Origin: Marinobacter salinus
Lineage (GTDB): Bacteria > Pseudomonadota > Gammaproteobacteria > Pseudomonadales > Oleiphilaceae
Direction: 5' to 3'
Length of the DNA: 64,000 bases
Assembly (NCBI RefSeq): GCF_001854125.1
Contig: NZ_CP017715.1
Coordinates: 992,001-1,056,000, forward strand
A program made the position numbers and the translations under genes. This document shows positions 63,259 through 64,000 of this stretch, one piece after another. The number at the start of each line of letters is the position of its first letter. The first letter of the stretch is position 1. Under the pieces are notes generated by a model, which had not been told where the DNA came from, ran no database searches, and saw nothing but the letters and a program-made list of their open reading frames with translations.

Positions 63259-64000
63259 ATGAGGTCAGCGGTGATTAAGGATCCAAGGATTAACAAGTTT
63301 CGGAAGATGCTGGCGGAGGCACCAAATTATGAGGTTTGGAAAGCCGCGGCACTGGAACTGGATTTTCTGGAAGGTAATGCTGACTGGAAGGAGGATTTCG
63401 CTTCCGACCTCTACCATTACGAGGTTCTTTTCGACCGCCTGAGCAACCTCAAACAATACCGTCAGCAAAACGATTTCGACCGCCTTAAGCGGGCGTTACG
63501 GGAAGGGTTGCATCACGATCTCGGAAACATGGGTAATCCCGCCCTGTATACCCGTTCCAGGGTCGGCACCAAACACCTGATCGAGGAGTATATTACCCAG
63601 GTATGCGAAGCCCTCGACTTTCTCTGTGATCATCCGGTTCCCGGCTTCCCGATTGCCGACAAACTGCAGTTCTTTCGCGATACCCTCACCAGCTATGGCC
63701 GTCCCTCCTTGCTGCTGAGTGGCGGAGCGACCCTCGGCATGTTCCATTTTGGTGTTATCAAGGCGCTCTGGGAGAAGGGCCTGTTGCCCCAGGTGATTGC
63801 CGGCTCAAGTATCGGCGCCATCATTGCCGGCATTCTGGGCGTTCACACAGACGCCGAAGTTCCGGAAATGCTGGTTCCCGAAAACCATAACCTGAAAGCC
63901 TGGAAGTGGCGGGGGTTATTGAGTGCCGTGCGTGGCAATGGCCTGATGGATCAGGAGCAGCTTCGCTCCTGTCTTAGGGCGAACATCGGCGAGTACACGT
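63259..64000 (+). CDS. DUF3336/patatin-like phospholipase, N-terminal part (runs off the window)
   Basis: About 247 residues are visible. An N-terminal DUF3336-type helical region (VWKAAALELDFLEGNADWKEDFASDLYHYEVLFDRL) is followed by a patatin domain with the oxyanion-hole run GGATLGMFHFGVIKAL and the nucleophile elbow GSSIG (Ser184). The catalytic Asp lies beyond the right edge. Homologues (fungal Tgl lipases, bacterial DUF3336 patatins) cleave acyl chains from glycerolipids. ATG 63259 with AGGA 4 bases upstream is preferred to GTG 63271. It starts 17 bases after mlaA and is likely co-transcribed with it, a lipid-turnover pair. Confidence 0.88.
   Translation, partial: MRSAVIKDPRINKFRKMLAEAPNYEVWKAAALELDFLEGNADWKEDFASDLYHYEVLFDRLSNLKQYRQQNDFDRLKRALREGLHHDLGNMGNPALYTRSRVGTKHLIEEYITQVCEALDFLCDHPVPGFPIADKLQFFRDTLTSYGRPSLLLSGGATLGMFHFGVIKALWEKGLLPQVIAGSSIGAIIAGILGVHTDAEVPEMLVPENHNLKAWKWRGLLSAVRGNGLMDQEQLRSCLRANIGEYT

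Overview
The window looks like chromosomal DNA from a marine gammaproteobacterium close to Marinobacter. The basis is the housekeeping block (4.5S RNA, dnaX, ybaB, recR, rnd, ycgL, ycgN), the fadD/hrpA/FabH-like neighbourhood and the moderate GC content. This assignment is by eye. No tRNA, rRNA, CRISPR array, insertion sequence or phage gene was seen.

Positions 1-14.1 kb (+) and 35.1-14.1 kb (-) are two convergent arms of one exopolysaccharide (EPS) locus of the exosortase/PEP-CTERM type. The left arm holds the tail of a glycosyltransferase, an AsnB-type amidotransferase, a membrane transglutaminase-like protein, two GT4 and two GT2 glycosyltransferases, two tandem-duplicated flippases, a pyruvyltransferase-family protein, a large Ca-binding-repeat lipoprotein and a secreted protein of unknown function. 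The right arm, read leftwards, starts with three envelope or sugar genes (mutarotase, lysophospholipid acyltransferase, SDR). Next come the PEP-CTERM regulatory set prsK-prsR-prsT, a PEP-CTERM substrate protein, an exosortase fused to an EpsI-like domain, a CDP-alcohol phosphatidyltransferase, a third flippase, a rhamnogalacturonan-lyase-like protein, a hexapeptide acyltransferase, a PaaK/CapK-like ligase, a CapA-like protein and a GT2. The PEP-CTERM substrate is insulated by hairpins on both sides and has a good -24/-12 (sigma-54) promoter. This fits control by PrsR, whose gene lies next to it. Three AT-rich genes point to horizontal exchange of the sugar-decorating part.

Positions 35.2-41.3 kb are conserved core genes: a 2OG-Fe(II) oxygenase, ffs with a recognisable promoter, dnaX-ybaB-recR, rnd-ycgL-ycgN and a small membrane protein.

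Positions 41.3-54.2 kb are the most novel-looking stretch. A VWA membrane protein, a MoxR ATPase and a CoxE-type VWA protein are followed by a tightly packed nine-gene run. That run encodes a secreted protein, two large TPR-like periplasmic proteins, a TPR lipoprotein, a small secreted protein, one ExbB/TolQ, two ExbD/TolR and one TonB/AgmX-like protein. Together they resemble a proton-driven inner-membrane motor coupled to periplasmic and lipid-anchored TPR proteins. The first ExbD has Asn in place of the membrane Asp, and the second keeps the Asp.

Positions 54.2-64 kb hold lipid and RNA metabolism: a MaoC-type hydratase, fadD, hrpA, a FabH-like ketoacyl synthase, a hotdog thioesterase, an MlaA/VacJ protein without a lipobox, and the start of a DUF3336/patatin phospholipase that runs off the right end.
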